Origin: CAYNUJ01 sp964573255
Lineage (GTDB): Bacteria; Bacteroidota; Ignavibacteria; Ignavibacteriales; Melioribacteraceae
Assembly: GCA_964573255.1 (NCBI GenBank)
Contig: CAZNJB010000017.1
Coordinates: forward strand, 9,392 to 73,391
Length of the DNA: 64,000 bases
Direction: 5' to 3'
Positions 1-9,147 of the stretch are shown piece by piece. The position numbers and the translations under genes are program-made. The stretch's first letter is position 1. Every line of letters starts with the position of its first letter. Under the pieces are notes generated by a model, which had not been told where the DNA came from, did no database searches, and worked only from the letters and a program-made list of their open reading frames with translations.

Positions 1-1407
1 GTTGCAGTTATTCATAGCAAGATATCATTAGGTGAGCGTTATGATACCTGGCGCGGAATAATAAAGGGTAAATATAAGATTGTTATCGGTCCCCGTTCGG
101 CATTATTTGCACCATTGAAAAATATTGGTCTGGTGGTTGTGGATGAAGAGCATGATTCAAGCTACAAGCAATATGATTTAACACCAAAATATCAGGCGCG
201 AGATTCTGCTGTTATTTTGGCAAAGTTAAATAAGTGTCCGGTTTTATTGGGCTCTGCGACACCTTCCATCGAAAGCATGTATAACGCTTCCATCGGAAAA
301 TATAAATTACTTCAATTACCAGAGCGTGTAGATAATGCCCAAATGCCTGAGATAAAATTGATAAATGTTTCTATCGAGAAGAAACGTAAAAGGATGGAAA
401 ACACATTTTCGCTTGAATTGCTGCAGAAGATTAGAGACCGACTCGAAAAGAAAGAAGGCATAATTCTACTGCAGAATCGGCGTGGATTTGCTACTCAGGT
501 TTATTGTGAAGATTGCGGCGAAATTTATATGTGCAATGAGTGCTCTGTATCGATGGTACATCACTTGAAAAGCAACTCTATGAGATGTCATTATTGTGGG
601 GCAATAAAAAATGTTCCCCGGGCTTGCACAAATTGCGGTTCATTAAATATTAAATTTTTTGGAACCGGAACACAAAAGGTGGAAGATGAATTGGCGGCTT
701 ATTTCCCCGAAGTTAAAATAGAACGCGTTGACTCCGATACAATTAATAGAAAGGGAAAACTCTCAATGATATTAAACAGCTTCCGCAAAGGGGAGATAGA
801 CATTTTAGTCGGAACACAAATGGTTTCGAAAGGACTGGATTTTTCGAATGTTACCTTGGTTGGGGTTATTTCGGCGGAAACCACTCTTTGGCTGCCCGAT
901 TTTAGAGCCGATGAAAGAACGTTTCAATTATTAACTCAAGTTGCAGGTAGGGCTGGAAGAAGTAAAACCAGCGGTGAAGTGATAATTCAAACCCAGGATC
1001 ACAAACACTTTGTATTGCAGAAAGTGTTAATGACTGATTATAAAGATTTTTATAATAAAGAATTAAATCTTAGGAAACAACATGGTTATCCGCCTTTTAC
1101 AAGACTCGGCTTAATTGAGTTGAAAGACGAAGAAGAAAATAATGTAAGAGGCGCAGCCGGGGATTTGTTTAAATATTTATCGGCTTATAAAAATAAATTA
1201 ATAATCAATCAACCGGTTCCGGCAGTTATTTCCAGAATAAAAGGACAGTGGCGTTATCAAATAATTATCAAAAGTTATAAAGGTAGTGATCCGGGTGGAA
1301 CAGTTTTACGTACTGCAATTCTTAATTCATTCGCAAAATTTAACGCAGAATCACGTTACAAAAATGTGAAAATTTATTTTGATATTGATCCTCAAAACAT
1401 TTTATAG
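1..1407 (+). CDS. priA: Primosomal protein N' (PriA helicase), 5' end missing
   Basis: PriA is the 3'-to-5' DNA helicase that reloads the replisome at stalled forks. The frame is open from base 1, so 468 codons are present and the gene begins outside the window; the ATG at 115 is internal. Visible are the Walker B box DEEH (bases 142-153), motif GSATPS, the QNRRGF segment, four CxxC pairs (CEDC, CNEC, CHYC, CTNC, about bases 505-640) that bind two zinc ions in this family, GTQMVSKGLDF and the arginine-finger motif QVAGRAGR. Walker A must lie upstream. The C-terminal domain runs to a TAG stop. Identity is firm; the exact start cannot be given. Confidence 0.96.
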   Translation, partial: VAVIHSKISLGERYDTWRGIIKGKYKIVIGPRSALFAPLKNIGLVVVDEEHDSSYKQYDLTPKYQARDSAVILAKLNKCPVLLGSATPSIESMYNASIGKYKLLQLPERVDNAQMPEIKLINVSIEKKRKRMENTFSLELLQKIRDRLEKKEGIILLQNRRGFATQVYCEDCGEIYMCNECSVSMVHHLKSNSMRCHYCGAIKNVPRACTNCGSLNIKFFGTGTQKVEDELAAYFPEVKIERVDSDTINRKGKLSMILNSFRKGEIDILVGTQMVSKGLDFSNVTLVGVISAETTLWLPDFRADERTFQLLTQVAGRAGRSKTSGEVIIQTQDHKHFVLQKVLMTDYKDFYNKELNLRKQHGYPPFTRLGLIELKDEEENNVRGAAGDLFKYLSAYKNKLIINQPVPAVISRIKGQWRYQIIIKSYKGSDPGGTVLRTAILNSFAKFNAESRYKNVKIYFDIDPQNIL

Positions 1408-1884
1408 TTCGGCAATATTCAACAAAGTGGGAATAATACTTCAATAAAGCGGAAACATTTTTCTAAAACGATTTTTGGAACATTCCAATCTATACTAATA
1501 GAATTGTTTGAAATTATTATGGCATAAAAGCTAATCTGCTATGATTTGCTATTATACGATAGGAAGTATTATTATCACCTTCAATTAAAAACAAAAGAAT
1601 ACATCACATCTTAATATATCAAAGGCTATTTTCTATTTGATTTCACTTCAAAAGAAGGTGGGAATTAATTATATGTTTAAATTCTTAAAAGGATATTAAA
1701 GAATAGTACATATAATTGACAATTTTTCATTTCCTTCTAAAATGCGAAAAATATAACAAATTTTGTTAAAGTAACAAAATGCTGACGTCACAAAAAAAAT
1801 AGGATATTTTATATGATTTTCTTATTTTGCGTCAATAAGTAGTTGTGGAGGGACCACTTTCACTAAAAAAAACTAGGAGGTAAC
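1408..1884. other. 477-base AT-rich intergenic region upstream of the TonB receptor
   Basis: No credible coding frame was seen on either strand. The region holds a cluster of TAACAAA/TTTGTTA half-sites at 1754-1780 and a good Shine-Dalgarno sequence (AGGAGG) just before the receptor start. No clear terminator for priA is visible. Confidence 0.6.
1754..1780. promoter_or_regulatory. Operator-like palindrome cluster
   Basis: ATTTTGTTA (1760-1768), a 3-base spacer and TAACAAAAT (1772-1780) form a perfect 9-bp inverted repeat. A third half-site, TAACAAA at 1754-1760, shares the left arm, giving three alternating half-sites. It lies about 105 bases upstream of the receptor start. Similar arms recur before two other envelope or secreted-protein genes at 56559 and 60273. 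A regulator site is inferred; the cognate protein is unknown. Confidence 0.45.
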
Positions 1885-4641
1885 ATGAAGCACACCTATA
1901 GTCGTAGAAAGCCAAATTTCTTGGCTCACCTATTTTTTGCATTCCTAATAATCTTTTCATCCACTCTATTTGCACAAAAAACCGGTCGTATAACCGGTAA
2001 AATCACCGATGAATCTGGTAATCCGCTTTTGGGTGCCAATGTATTCATCTATGGTACAATGAGAGGTGCCAGCGCAGATGTAAATGGAGTATATTCATTT
2101 AATGTAGAACCAGGCACATATTCATTGCGTGTTAGTTTTATTGGCTATGAAACTCAGAAAAAAGAGGTAACTGTTAAAGCCGGTGAAACTTTAACTATGG
2201 ATTTCAAACTGAGAGAAAGCCTTTTATCGGTTGGAGAAGAAGTTTTGGTTATCGGTTCTCGTTCCGCGAGAACAGTTACCGAAAGTACGGTGCCTGTTGA
2301 TATTATAACATTTGATGAAATCAAAAAAAGTGGGGAAACTGAGTTAGATCAACTTCTTAAAACAGTTGCACCTTCATTCAACGCAAGTCCTCAAACAATC
2401 TCTGATGGTACTGACCACATTAACCCTGCCAGCTTGAGAGGATTGGGACCCGATCAAGTATTGGTATTGGTAAATGGTAAACGTTATCATCATTCTGCTC
2501 TTTTGAATGTGAATGGAACGTTCGGTAGAGGTACTGTCGGTACAGATTTGAACTCAATTCCGACTTCTGCAATTAAAAGAATAGAAATATTGAGAGACGG
2601 TGCTGCCGCTCAATATGGTTCTGATGCTATTGCAGGTGTTATTAACATCGTTCTTAACGATAAAGTTAATGAACTCACTGCTAACACAACCGTAGGCCAA
2701 ACCGGCGAAGGTGACGGTCAGCAGGTTAAAGCCGGTGTTAATTACGGCTTCAATATTGGAGATATGGGTTATTTCAATATTACCGGTGAATATTTACAGA
2801 GAGATCGCACAAATCGTTCGGATCCGTGGCAGGGCGATATTTTCCCCGGAATAACCGGCAAGGAAGCAACAGACGCTGAGCTTGCAAGAAGAGGATTGAC
2901 CAGAGAAGATTTTTCTATGAAAACCGGTCAAAGCGCTGCAACTGTAGCTAGTGTCTTCTTTAACTCTGCAATTCCGCTTTCTGAAGATTCAAGATTTTAT
3001 TCTTTTGGTGGTGTAACATATCGTAAAGGAAGTGCAACCGGTTTCTACAGACTTCCTAATTCAGAAGCTAGAGTTGTTCCTGAACTTTATCCAAATGGAT
3101 TCTTACCGGAAATCAATCCCGATATAAACGATCGTTCCTTTACAGCTGGATTAAGAGGAACTCTTAAAGGTTGGGATGTTGACTTGAGTCTTACCTACGG
3201 TGGTAATGATTTCCATTGGTTTATTGAAAACACAAACAACGCTTCAATGGGAGCAGCTAGTCCTACATCCTTCGATGCAGGTATATTATCATTTAATCAA
3301 ACTACAGGAAATATTGATTTTGTAAAATTCGTTAATACAAACGGCGCTGTTAAAATGCTTTCTGTAAACTTCGGTGGCGCATTCAGAATAGATAATTATC
3401 AAATCACTGCCGGTGAAGATGCTTCTTGGATGCTCGGTAACGGTGGTTCTGTACCGGGAGTGGATTTCGATACTACTTCTACTGGAGCACCTAAAGCAGC
3501 TGGATCTCAGGTATTCCCAGGATTCCAGCCTTCAAACGAAGTTAACCGCTTTAGAAATAGCTTAAGCATTTATGCCGGTTTGGAAAGCAAGTTGACTGAT
3601 AGATTGCAACTCGATTTAGCAACTAGATTTGAAAATTACAGCGATTTTGGAAGCACTTTTATTGGTAAAGCTGCTTCACGTTTTGAAATTGCTAAAAACT
3701 TCTCCTTGAGAGGTGCATTCAGCACAGGCTTTAGAGCTCCTTCTTTGAATCAAATCTGGTTTAGTAATGTTAGTACTCAATTTGTATTTGATTCAGATGG
3801 AAATTTGGTGCCAAAACAAGTTATGACTGCAAATAACAGAAGTGCAGTTGCAAAAGCCTTTGGCATTCCGGATTTGAAAGAAGAAACATCTACTAACATC
3901 AGTTTAGGATTTGCTGCTAAACCAATGAGAAACTTCTCGGTAACAGCTGATTACTATTCTATTACAATAAAAGATAGAATAGTTTTAACCAGTAGATTCA
4001 GCAACAGCGATCCTATCGTTGCACAAATTTTAGATCCTTTTAAAGATCAGGGTGTTGGCGCTGCACAGTTTTTCGCAAATGCAGTTGATACAAAAACTAC
4101 TGGTTTCGATTTAGTAACTAACTATAACATGCATTTTAAATCTTCTAAGTTAGAATTCACTCTTGCAGGTAATTATACCAAAACAACTGTTGAATCAATC
4201 CATATTCCACAATCAGTTGCTGATAAATTTGCTGGTGGTGACTTAGAAGCAGTTAAAACAACATTCTTTAACAGAGAAGAAAAGAACAGACTTGAGGATG
4301 CTCTTCCGCAAACTAAAGGAACTTTCTCTATTAAATATACCAGTGGTCGTTTGTCGGTTACAACCAGAGCAAATTACTTCGGACCGGTTTATTATAAACC
4401 TACAAATCCCGACAATGACGAAACATTCTCTGCAAAAACACTCTTTGACCTTGATGTAACTTATGAGTTATTCGATGGTCTTATGTTTTCAATCGGTGGA
4501 AACAATATCTTTAATACTTTCCCCGACAAACACAAAAAGTTAGCAAATTATAGCAATGGAAGATTCCCCTATAGCAGAAGAGTAACTCAATTTGGTATTA
4601 ATGGTGGATTCTATTATACAAGAATTTCACTTAATCTGTAA
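1885..4641 (+). CDS. TonB-dependent outer-membrane receptor
   Basis: This is a 918-residue outer-membrane receptor that would import a bulky ligand using TonB energy. The start is set by AGGAGG eight bases upstream. Residues 1-30 are a signal peptide ending near LFAQ. Residues about 32-105 form a carboxypeptidase-regulatory-like beta-sandwich (GRITGKITDESGNPLLGANV), about 130-255 the plug domain (SLRGLGPDQVLVLVNGKR, RIEILRDGAAAQYGSDAIAG), and the rest a 22-strand-type barrel ending in ISLNL. There is no SusD-like partner next door, so it is not an obvious SusC/D glycan system; ligand unknown. It is monocistronic, with a strong terminator downstream and an operator-like palindrome upstream. 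Confidence 0.93.
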   Translation: MKHTYSRRKPNFLAHLFFAFLIIFSSTLFAQKTGRITGKITDESGNPLLGANVFIYGTMRGASADVNGVYSFNVEPGTYSLRVSFIGYETQKKEVTVKAGETLTMDFKLRESLLSVGEEVLVIGSRSARTVTESTVPVDIITFDEIKKSGETELDQLLKTVAPSFNASPQTISDGTDHINPASLRGLGPDQVLVLVNGKRYHHSALLNVNGTFGRGTVGTDLNSIPTSAIKRIEILRDGAAAQYGSDAIAGVINIVLNDKVNELTANTTVGQTGEGDGQQVKAGVNYGFNIGDMGYFNITGEYLQRDRTNRSDPWQGDIFPGITGKEATDAELARRGLTREDFSMKTGQSAATVASVFFNSAIPLSEDSRFYSFGGVTYRKGSATGFYRLPNSEARVVPELYPNGFLPEINPDINDRSFTAGLRGTLKGWDVDLSLTYGGNDFHWFIENTNNASMGAASPTSFDAGILSFNQTTGNIDFVKFVNTNGAVKMLSVNFGGAFRIDNYQITAGEDASWMLGNGGSVPGVDFDTTSTGAPKAAGSQVFPGFQPSNEVNRFRNSLSIYAGLESKLTDRLQLDLATRFENYSDFGSTFIGKAASRFEIAKNFSLRGAFSTGFRAPSLNQIWFSNVSTQFVFDSDGNLVPKQVMTANNRSAVAKAFGIPDLKEETSTNISLGFAAKPMRNFSVTADYYSITIKDRIVLTSRFSNSDPIVAQILDPFKDQGVGAAQFFANAVDTKTTGFDLVTNYNMHFKSSKLEFTLAGNYTKTTVESIHIPQSVADKFAGGDLEAVKTTFFNREEKNRLEDALPQTKGTFSIKYTSGRLSVTTRANYFGPVYYKPTNPDNDETFSAKTLFDLDVTYELFDGLMFSIGGNNIFNTFPDKHKKLANYSNGRFPYSRRVTQFGINGGFYYTRISLNL

Positions 4642-4673
4642 TCATCTTCCTTTTAATGTATACATCCCCTAAG

Positions 4674-4708
4674 AAAAAGGACACTTTTATAAAAAGTGTC
4701 CTTTTTTT
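4674..4708 (+). terminator. Rho-independent terminator of the TonB receptor gene
   Basis: A perfect 15-bp stem (4674-4688 with 4692-4706) with a 3-base loop is followed by a T run. It sits 33 bases after the receptor stop. Confidence 0.9.
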
Positions 4709-5044
4709 ATAAATAAGAAAGATTAGCTGATAATATTCGGAACAGTTTATTGAAAAGGTTTGCTGCAGAGAAAGGAAAGTTAACTTCCCGTCTGTAAGGC
4801 AAACAATAAATATTTTAATTAAACGAACTTAAAATTCATTATGTGAATATAGATGTTATACTTATTTGTCGAAGAAAGAAATTTTAGTTGTATAAATCTA
4901 ATAGGAGTGAAAATTAATTTTGGTTTTCAATTATATCTCCATACCGGGTAATAAAATTCAGTGTTCTGCTATGTAAATAATTGAGATAAGATGTGGATAT
5001 GAATAAAGAATTGAATATTACAAAGACTAGAATATTAATGATGT
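4709..5044. other. 336-base gene-free stretch
   Basis: It is AT-rich and lies between the receptor terminator and the 3' end of the leftward gene. No coding frame, repeat or RNA gene is supported. A short rightward frame starting at 4993 is only the antisense of the gene at 5045-5353. Confidence 0.5.
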
Positions 5045-5353
5045 TTATTTCGGTTCCCAATGAATACCCTTACAAGGAATATTATCCGGTTCAGGATGTT
5101 CGTCATATTTCATACATAATGCGGCAGTTGAATCGAAATGTTTGCATTGGACGCAAATTGTGTCTTTTAACGGGTCAATCTCAAATTCTTTAAATTTTTT
5201 ATACTGAATAATAGCCGGGTGGATGATAATCAAATAAAAGGCAGTGCTGGAAATTATCCACCAAAATTTATAATCGATTATATCGAGAAAGTACCAGATT
5301 AAAGGAATTAATAATGCCAGACGAATTAACGTCCAATAAATTATACTGCCCAT
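5045..5353 (-). CDS. Small two-helix membrane protein with a cysteine-rich tail
   Basis: This 102-residue protein is not recognised by function. Residues about 5-25 and 30-48 are two hydrophobic helices. A cytoplasmic-looking C-terminus carries CVQC, a later single Cys in ALCMKYDEHP and a last one in IPCKGIHWEP, a spacing that suggests a bound metal or a disulphide. It is transcribed divergently from the glycan cluster at 5478. The opposite-strand frame through the same bases has no such pattern, so this strand was chosen. Real gene likely; function open. Confidence 0.7.
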   Translation of the reverse strand: MGSIIYWTLIRLALLIPLIWYFLDIIDYKFWWIISSTAFYLIIIHPAIIQYKKFKEFEIDPLKDTICVQCKHFDSTAALCMKYDEHPEPDNIPCKGIHWEPK

Positions 5354-5376
5354 ATAAATTATTCGCTTTCTTTCAA

Positions 5377-5408
5377 ATTGATTTTAGCTCTATATTCAGT
5401 TAATTTTG
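5377..5408 (+). promoter_or_regulatory. Bacteroidota-type promoter for the glycan cluster
   Basis: ATTG (5377-5380), a 20-base spacer and TAATTTTG (5401-5408) match the Bacteroidota consensus TTTG / TAnnTTTG with one mismatch in the upstream box. This predicts a transcript start near 5415 and a leader of about 60 bases before the glycosyltransferase ATG at 5478. Confidence 0.5.
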
Positions 5409-5477
5409 AGTTCCGTTTTAAACTAAAAACAGATTTTTCGCCTAAAAATATAAGGTATTTATAATAAAGAATTAAAT

Positions 5478-6563
5478 ATGACAAAAGAACAGAATCAACC
5501 TAAAAAACAGAATCAAAACGAACAAACTAAACAAACCCCTCAGGCTAACGGAGCTAAAAAGAAGAGTTACTATAAAAGACGTCCGAGATATTTAGGTAAC
5601 AGAGATAAAAATAAAATTTACAAGAAGAAGTATTCATTTAAGAAGATTTCTATAGTAGTTCCGCTGTACAATGAAGAAGAATCTTTAATGCCTTTGGTGG
5701 AAGAAATTAAGAAAGGAGTTCGCCAAACCGGACTGGCATATGAGATAATTTTTGTGGATGATGGCAGTACGGATAACTCGTTAAAGATTATTCGCGAAAT
5801 CAAAAAGCGTGAACAGAACATACGTTATATCAGTTTTCGTAAAAACTACGGTAAATCCGCCGCACTGCATGCCGGGTTCAGAATTGTAAATGGAGATGTT
5901 ACAATTACAATGGATGCGGATCTTCAGGATGATCCTCTAGAAATACCAAATTTATTAGCCAAACTTGATGAAGGCTACGATCTCGTTTCCGGATGGAAGA
6001 AAATCCGGCACGATCCGTTTATCAAAAAACATTCTTCCAAGTTTTTTAATTGGGTTACCCGTATAATGAGCGGTATTAAAATCCACGATTTCAACTGCGG
6101 TTTAAAAGCATATCGCACCGAAGTAGTTAAATCCATTTACGTTCACGGGGAACTGCACCGCTATATTCCGGTTCTTGCCGGTTGGGATGGATATAAAATT
6201 TCCGAAATTCCAGTTAAACATCACCGGCGCAGATACGGCAAAACCAAATTCGGCATATCGCGCTTTTTCAAAGGCTTTGTAGATTTAATTACGGTAATAT
6301 TCACAACGCGATATATTCGCCGTCCTCTTCATTTATTCGGCTTTGTTGGTGCTCTTGCCTTTGCTACCGGTTTTATAATTGATGCCTTTTTAACATACTT
6401 ATGGGCATTCCACAATCAGCCGTTGAGCAACAGACCCCTGTTGTTATTAGGTTTGCTGCTGATGATTGTTGGCGTTCAATTATTTGCGATTGGATTATTA
6501 GGCGAAATGATGGTTCACCGGTTTGCAAAGGACGACGAAATAAATATAAAAGAAAAAGGCTGA
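5478..6563 (+). CDS. Membrane-anchored family 2 glycosyltransferase (dolichyl/undecaprenyl-phosphate sugar type)
   Basis: This 361-residue GT-A enzyme is likely to move a sugar from a nucleotide donor to a polyprenyl phosphate at the inner membrane, as GtrB/DPM1-like proteins do. The catalytic domain covers about 55-230: VVPLYNEEESL, FVDDGSTDNS, the DxD-type metal site MDADLQDD near residue 146, and FNCGLKAYR. Two C-terminal hydrophobic helices (about 270-295 and 315-340) anchor it. The first 50 residues are unusual: rich in Gln, Asn and Lys with no predicted fold, and no later in-frame start precedes the GT domain. First gene of the surface-glycan cluster. Confidence 0.88.
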   Translation: MTKEQNQPKKQNQNEQTKQTPQANGAKKKSYYKRRPRYLGNRDKNKIYKKKYSFKKISIVVPLYNEEESLMPLVEEIKKGVRQTGLAYEIIFVDDGSTDNSLKIIREIKKREQNIRYISFRKNYGKSAALHAGFRIVNGDVTITMDADLQDDPLEIPNLLAKLDEGYDLVSGWKKIRHDPFIKKHSSKFFNWVTRIMSGIKIHDFNCGLKAYRTEVVKSIYVHGELHRYIPVLAGWDGYKISEIPVKHHRRRYGKTKFGISRFFKGFVDLITVIFTTRYIRRPLHLFGFVGALAFATGFIIDAFLTYLWAFHNQPLSNRPLLLLGLLLMIVGVQLFAIGLLGEMMVHRFAKDDEINIKEKG

Positions 6564-6714
6564 AGCTGATTCGCATTGCTTCCTTTTAAGAACACTTTGG
6601 CGATGCGATTTTAACCGAAGATTAAACTATTTAGGATTAGCCGAGTGATACGATGGAATGATCTTATGTATAAAGTAAACAGTGCTTCCGGATTATGCTA
6701 AAGAATAGATCGAA

Positions 6715-7845
6715 ATGAATGAATTTTTAATACTCTCCCCGGTATATCCATACAGAGGCGGAATCGCAAATTTTGCGGAGATGCTATACAAAACCCTTTC
6801 TGCAAAGGGCAACATTAAGATTATAAATTTTAAAAGGCAGTATCCTTCAATTTTATTCCCGGGTAAGACCCAATACGAAGAGAATGATAAAAAAGGGGAT
6901 ATCCGTTCGGAGAGAATGCTAGATTCTATCAATCCCTTAAACTGGATTAAGGTAGGTAAAAAAATAAAGGCAGAGAATCCCTCTTATCTTATCATTAATT
7001 ACTGGCTTCCTTTCTTTGCTCCTGCGTTCGGGGTGATTAGTTCAATTGCAAAAAAGAATGGTAACACAAAAGTGGTTGCTATTTGTCACAATGTTTTACC
7101 GCACGAAAAACGTCCAGGTGATAAAGTATTAACGAAATATTTCTTTAAGCATGTAGATTATTTCGTCACAATGTCAGATGCTGTTCAGAGAGATTTGCTT
7201 GAAATAAAACCCTCTGCTGTTAATAAACTTTTGTTTCATCCGGTTTATTCGAATTTTGGTGAACCGGTAAGTAAAGAGAAAGCGCTAAAAAGATTGAACT
7301 TGGAAGAGAAGAAAACTCTGCTTTTCTTCGGATTTATACGTGCGTATAAAGGTCTGGATGTATTATTGAAAGCGGTTTCATTGCTTAAAGATAAAATGGA
7401 TTTCAAACTTATTGTTGCCGGGGAATTTTACGCCAACAAACAAGAGTATTTGAAAATAATTAAAGAACAAGAACTGGAAAATTACATCGATTTGCACAGC
7501 GATTTTATATCGTCATCCGATGTAAAATATTATTTTTCTGCTGCTGATGTAGTTGTTCTTCCATATAAAAGCGCAACGCAAAGCGGGATAGTTCAAGTTG
7601 CCAACAACTTTTACAAGCCGGTAATTGCAACGAATGTGGGAGGTTTGGGAGAAATCATAAAGGACGGATACAACGGGTATATTGTAGAACCGGATAATCC
7701 CGAAGCGCTTGCAAAAGCAATAGAACGCTTTTTTAACGAAGCCGATGCTAAAGTTATGAGCGAGAATGTTAAAAAGGAATTGGATAAGTATTCGTGGAAT
7801 AGATTTGTCGAAGAACTTATTGAATTAATTGGGGAAGGCGAGTGA
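6715..7845 (+). CDS. Glycosyltransferase, GT4 type
   Basis: This 376-residue GT-B fold enzyme should add a sugar during surface glycan assembly in the cytoplasm. The N-terminal acceptor domain begins with SPVYPYRGGIANFAEML. The donor domain contains LLFFGFIRAYKGLDVLLKA, VVLPYKSATQSGIVQVA and KPVIATNVGGLGEII. The usual E-x7-E acid pair of GT4 is replaced here by SATQSG...Q, a variant that I recall in a subset of GT4 proteins. It is followed after 24 bases by a second GT4 gene in the same direction. Sugar and acceptor cannot be read from the sequence. Confidence 0.87.
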   Translation: MNEFLILSPVYPYRGGIANFAEMLYKTLSAKGNIKIINFKRQYPSILFPGKTQYEENDKKGDIRSERMLDSINPLNWIKVGKKIKAENPSYLIINYWLPFFAPAFGVISSIAKKNGNTKVVAICHNVLPHEKRPGDKVLTKYFFKHVDYFVTMSDAVQRDLLEIKPSAVNKLLFHPVYSNFGEPVSKEKALKRLNLEEKKTLLFFGFIRAYKGLDVLLKAVSLLKDKMDFKLIVAGEFYANKQEYLKIIKEQELENYIDLHSDFISSSDVKYYFSAADVVVLPYKSATQSGIVQVANNFYKPVIATNVGGLGEIIKDGYNGYIVEPDNPEALAKAIERFFNEADAKVMSENVKKELDKYSWNRFVEELIELIGEGE

Positions 7846-7869
7846 ACAGACCGGAAGAGATGATTTGCA

Positions 7870-9147
7870 ATGAATAAGGTTTTGATAGTAACATATTATT
7901 GGCCTCCGGCAGGCGGTGCAGGTGTTCAGCGTGTGCTTAAATTTGCGAAGTATCTTCCGCAATTTGGTTGGGAACCTGTGATCCTTACAGTAGAAAAACC
8001 GGATGCACCGATTTATGATGAATCTTTGTTAGTCGATATACCCGACGGGTGCAAGGTTTACCGTTCAAAGGGATTCGAACCCTTCGATTTATATAAAAAA
8101 TTCACTGGTAAAAAGGGAGAATACATTCCCGCTGATGTATTGATAAAAAAAGATGTTTCGATAAAAGAAAAGCTGGCGAAATGGGTTCGGGCTAATCTGT
8201 TTATTCCCGATGCTAAAATCGGATGGTTTCCAAAAGCCGTTAAAACAGGAATGAAAATAATTGAAGAAGAAAAGATCGACATTATATTTTCAACCGCACC
8301 GCCGCCTACAACAGCATTGATAGCCAAATCACTTGCGGAAAAGAGTGGGTTGCCTTGGGTAGCAGATTTCAGGGATCCGTGGCTTGAGATAGTCTACTAC
8401 CAAAGTTTAAAACGGAGCAAGCCTACAATTATGATAGATTCCGTGCTGGAGAAGAAATGCCTTAAAAGAGCCGATATTATAACGACAGTGAGTAAAAATC
8501 TGGCTGAGTTGTTCAACTCGAAAGTCCCGGCGGATAAATATCGCGTTATTCCAAATGGTTACGACGAAACGGATTTCCACGAAATTGAACATAGCAAAAA
8601 TGAAAAGTTTACAATTGCTTATACCGGCGCATTATCTAAAGACCGAGTGCCTTATCCGTTGCTAAGTGCTCTTCAAAAAGTAAAAGAAGAAGGATTGAAA
8701 ATTCAATTGCGTTTTGCAGGAAGATTTTGTCCGGAGTTTCTGGAGGAGATTGAGAAAAGAAACATAAAAGATATGTTTAATATAAGCGGATTTGTGCCGC
8801 ATTCGGAATCGACAAAAATATTGCAGACAGCAGACGCTTTGCTCCTTGTAGTTGATAATGTGCCGGATAATAAAGGCTTTTTAACAGGTAAGGTTTTTGA
8901 ATATCTTGGAAGTAGAAAACCGATATTTGCAATTGGTCCCGTTGACGGCGATGCAAACGAAATTATTACTCTGGCGGACGCCGGAAAGATGGTCGATTAC
9001 AAAGATGATAACGGGGCATATGAGCTTTTGAAAAAATACTACAGTGATTGGGAATCCGGTACTTCGCAATTTAATTTTAATGTAGAAAAATATTCGAGAA
9101 AGAATTTAACGAAAGAGTTGGTTAAAATATTTGAGGAAAAAGTTTAA
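7870..9147 (+). CDS. Glycosyltransferase, GT4-like
   Basis: This is a 425-residue GT-B protein. The N-terminus YYWPPAGGAGVQRVLKFAKY is the glycine-rich acceptor-domain loop of a well-known GT4-like subgroup, followed by WVADFRDPW, and the donor domain has IAYTGALSKDR and KVFEYLGSRKPIFAIGP with a catalytic-type Glu in FEYLG. The stop TAA shares one base with the ATG of the following epimerase gene (TAATG), indicating translational coupling. Likely role is transfer of one sugar in the surface glycan; specificity unknown. Confidence 0.87.
   Translation: MNKVLIVTYYWPPAGGAGVQRVLKFAKYLPQFGWEPVILTVEKPDAPIYDESLLVDIPDGCKVYRSKGFEPFDLYKKFTGKKGEYIPADVLIKKDVSIKEKLAKWVRANLFIPDAKIGWFPKAVKTGMKIIEEEKIDIIFSTAPPPTTALIAKSLAEKSGLPWVADFRDPWLEIVYYQSLKRSKPTIMIDSVLEKKCLKRADIITTVSKNLAELFNSKVPADKYRVIPNGYDETDFHEIEHSKNEKFTIAYTGALSKDRVPYPLLSALQKVKEEGLKIQLRFAGRFCPEFLEEIEKRNIKDMFNISGFVPHSESTKILQTADALLLVVDNVPDNKGFLTGKVFEYLGSRKPIFAIGPVDGDANEIITLADAGKMVDYKDDNGAYELLKKYYSDWESGTSQFNFNVEKYSRKNLTKELVKIFEEKV

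Noticed and set aside
115..1407. PriA starting at the ATG at 115
   Set aside because: The frame is open from base 1 and the upstream residues match PriA, so this ATG is internal.
1885..4641. SusC/SusD polysaccharide-uptake pair
   Set aside because: No SusD-like gene follows the receptor; a terminator does.
4993..5193. Rightward 66-codon frame
   Set aside because: Antisense to the membrane protein at 5045-5353, which has clearer protein features.
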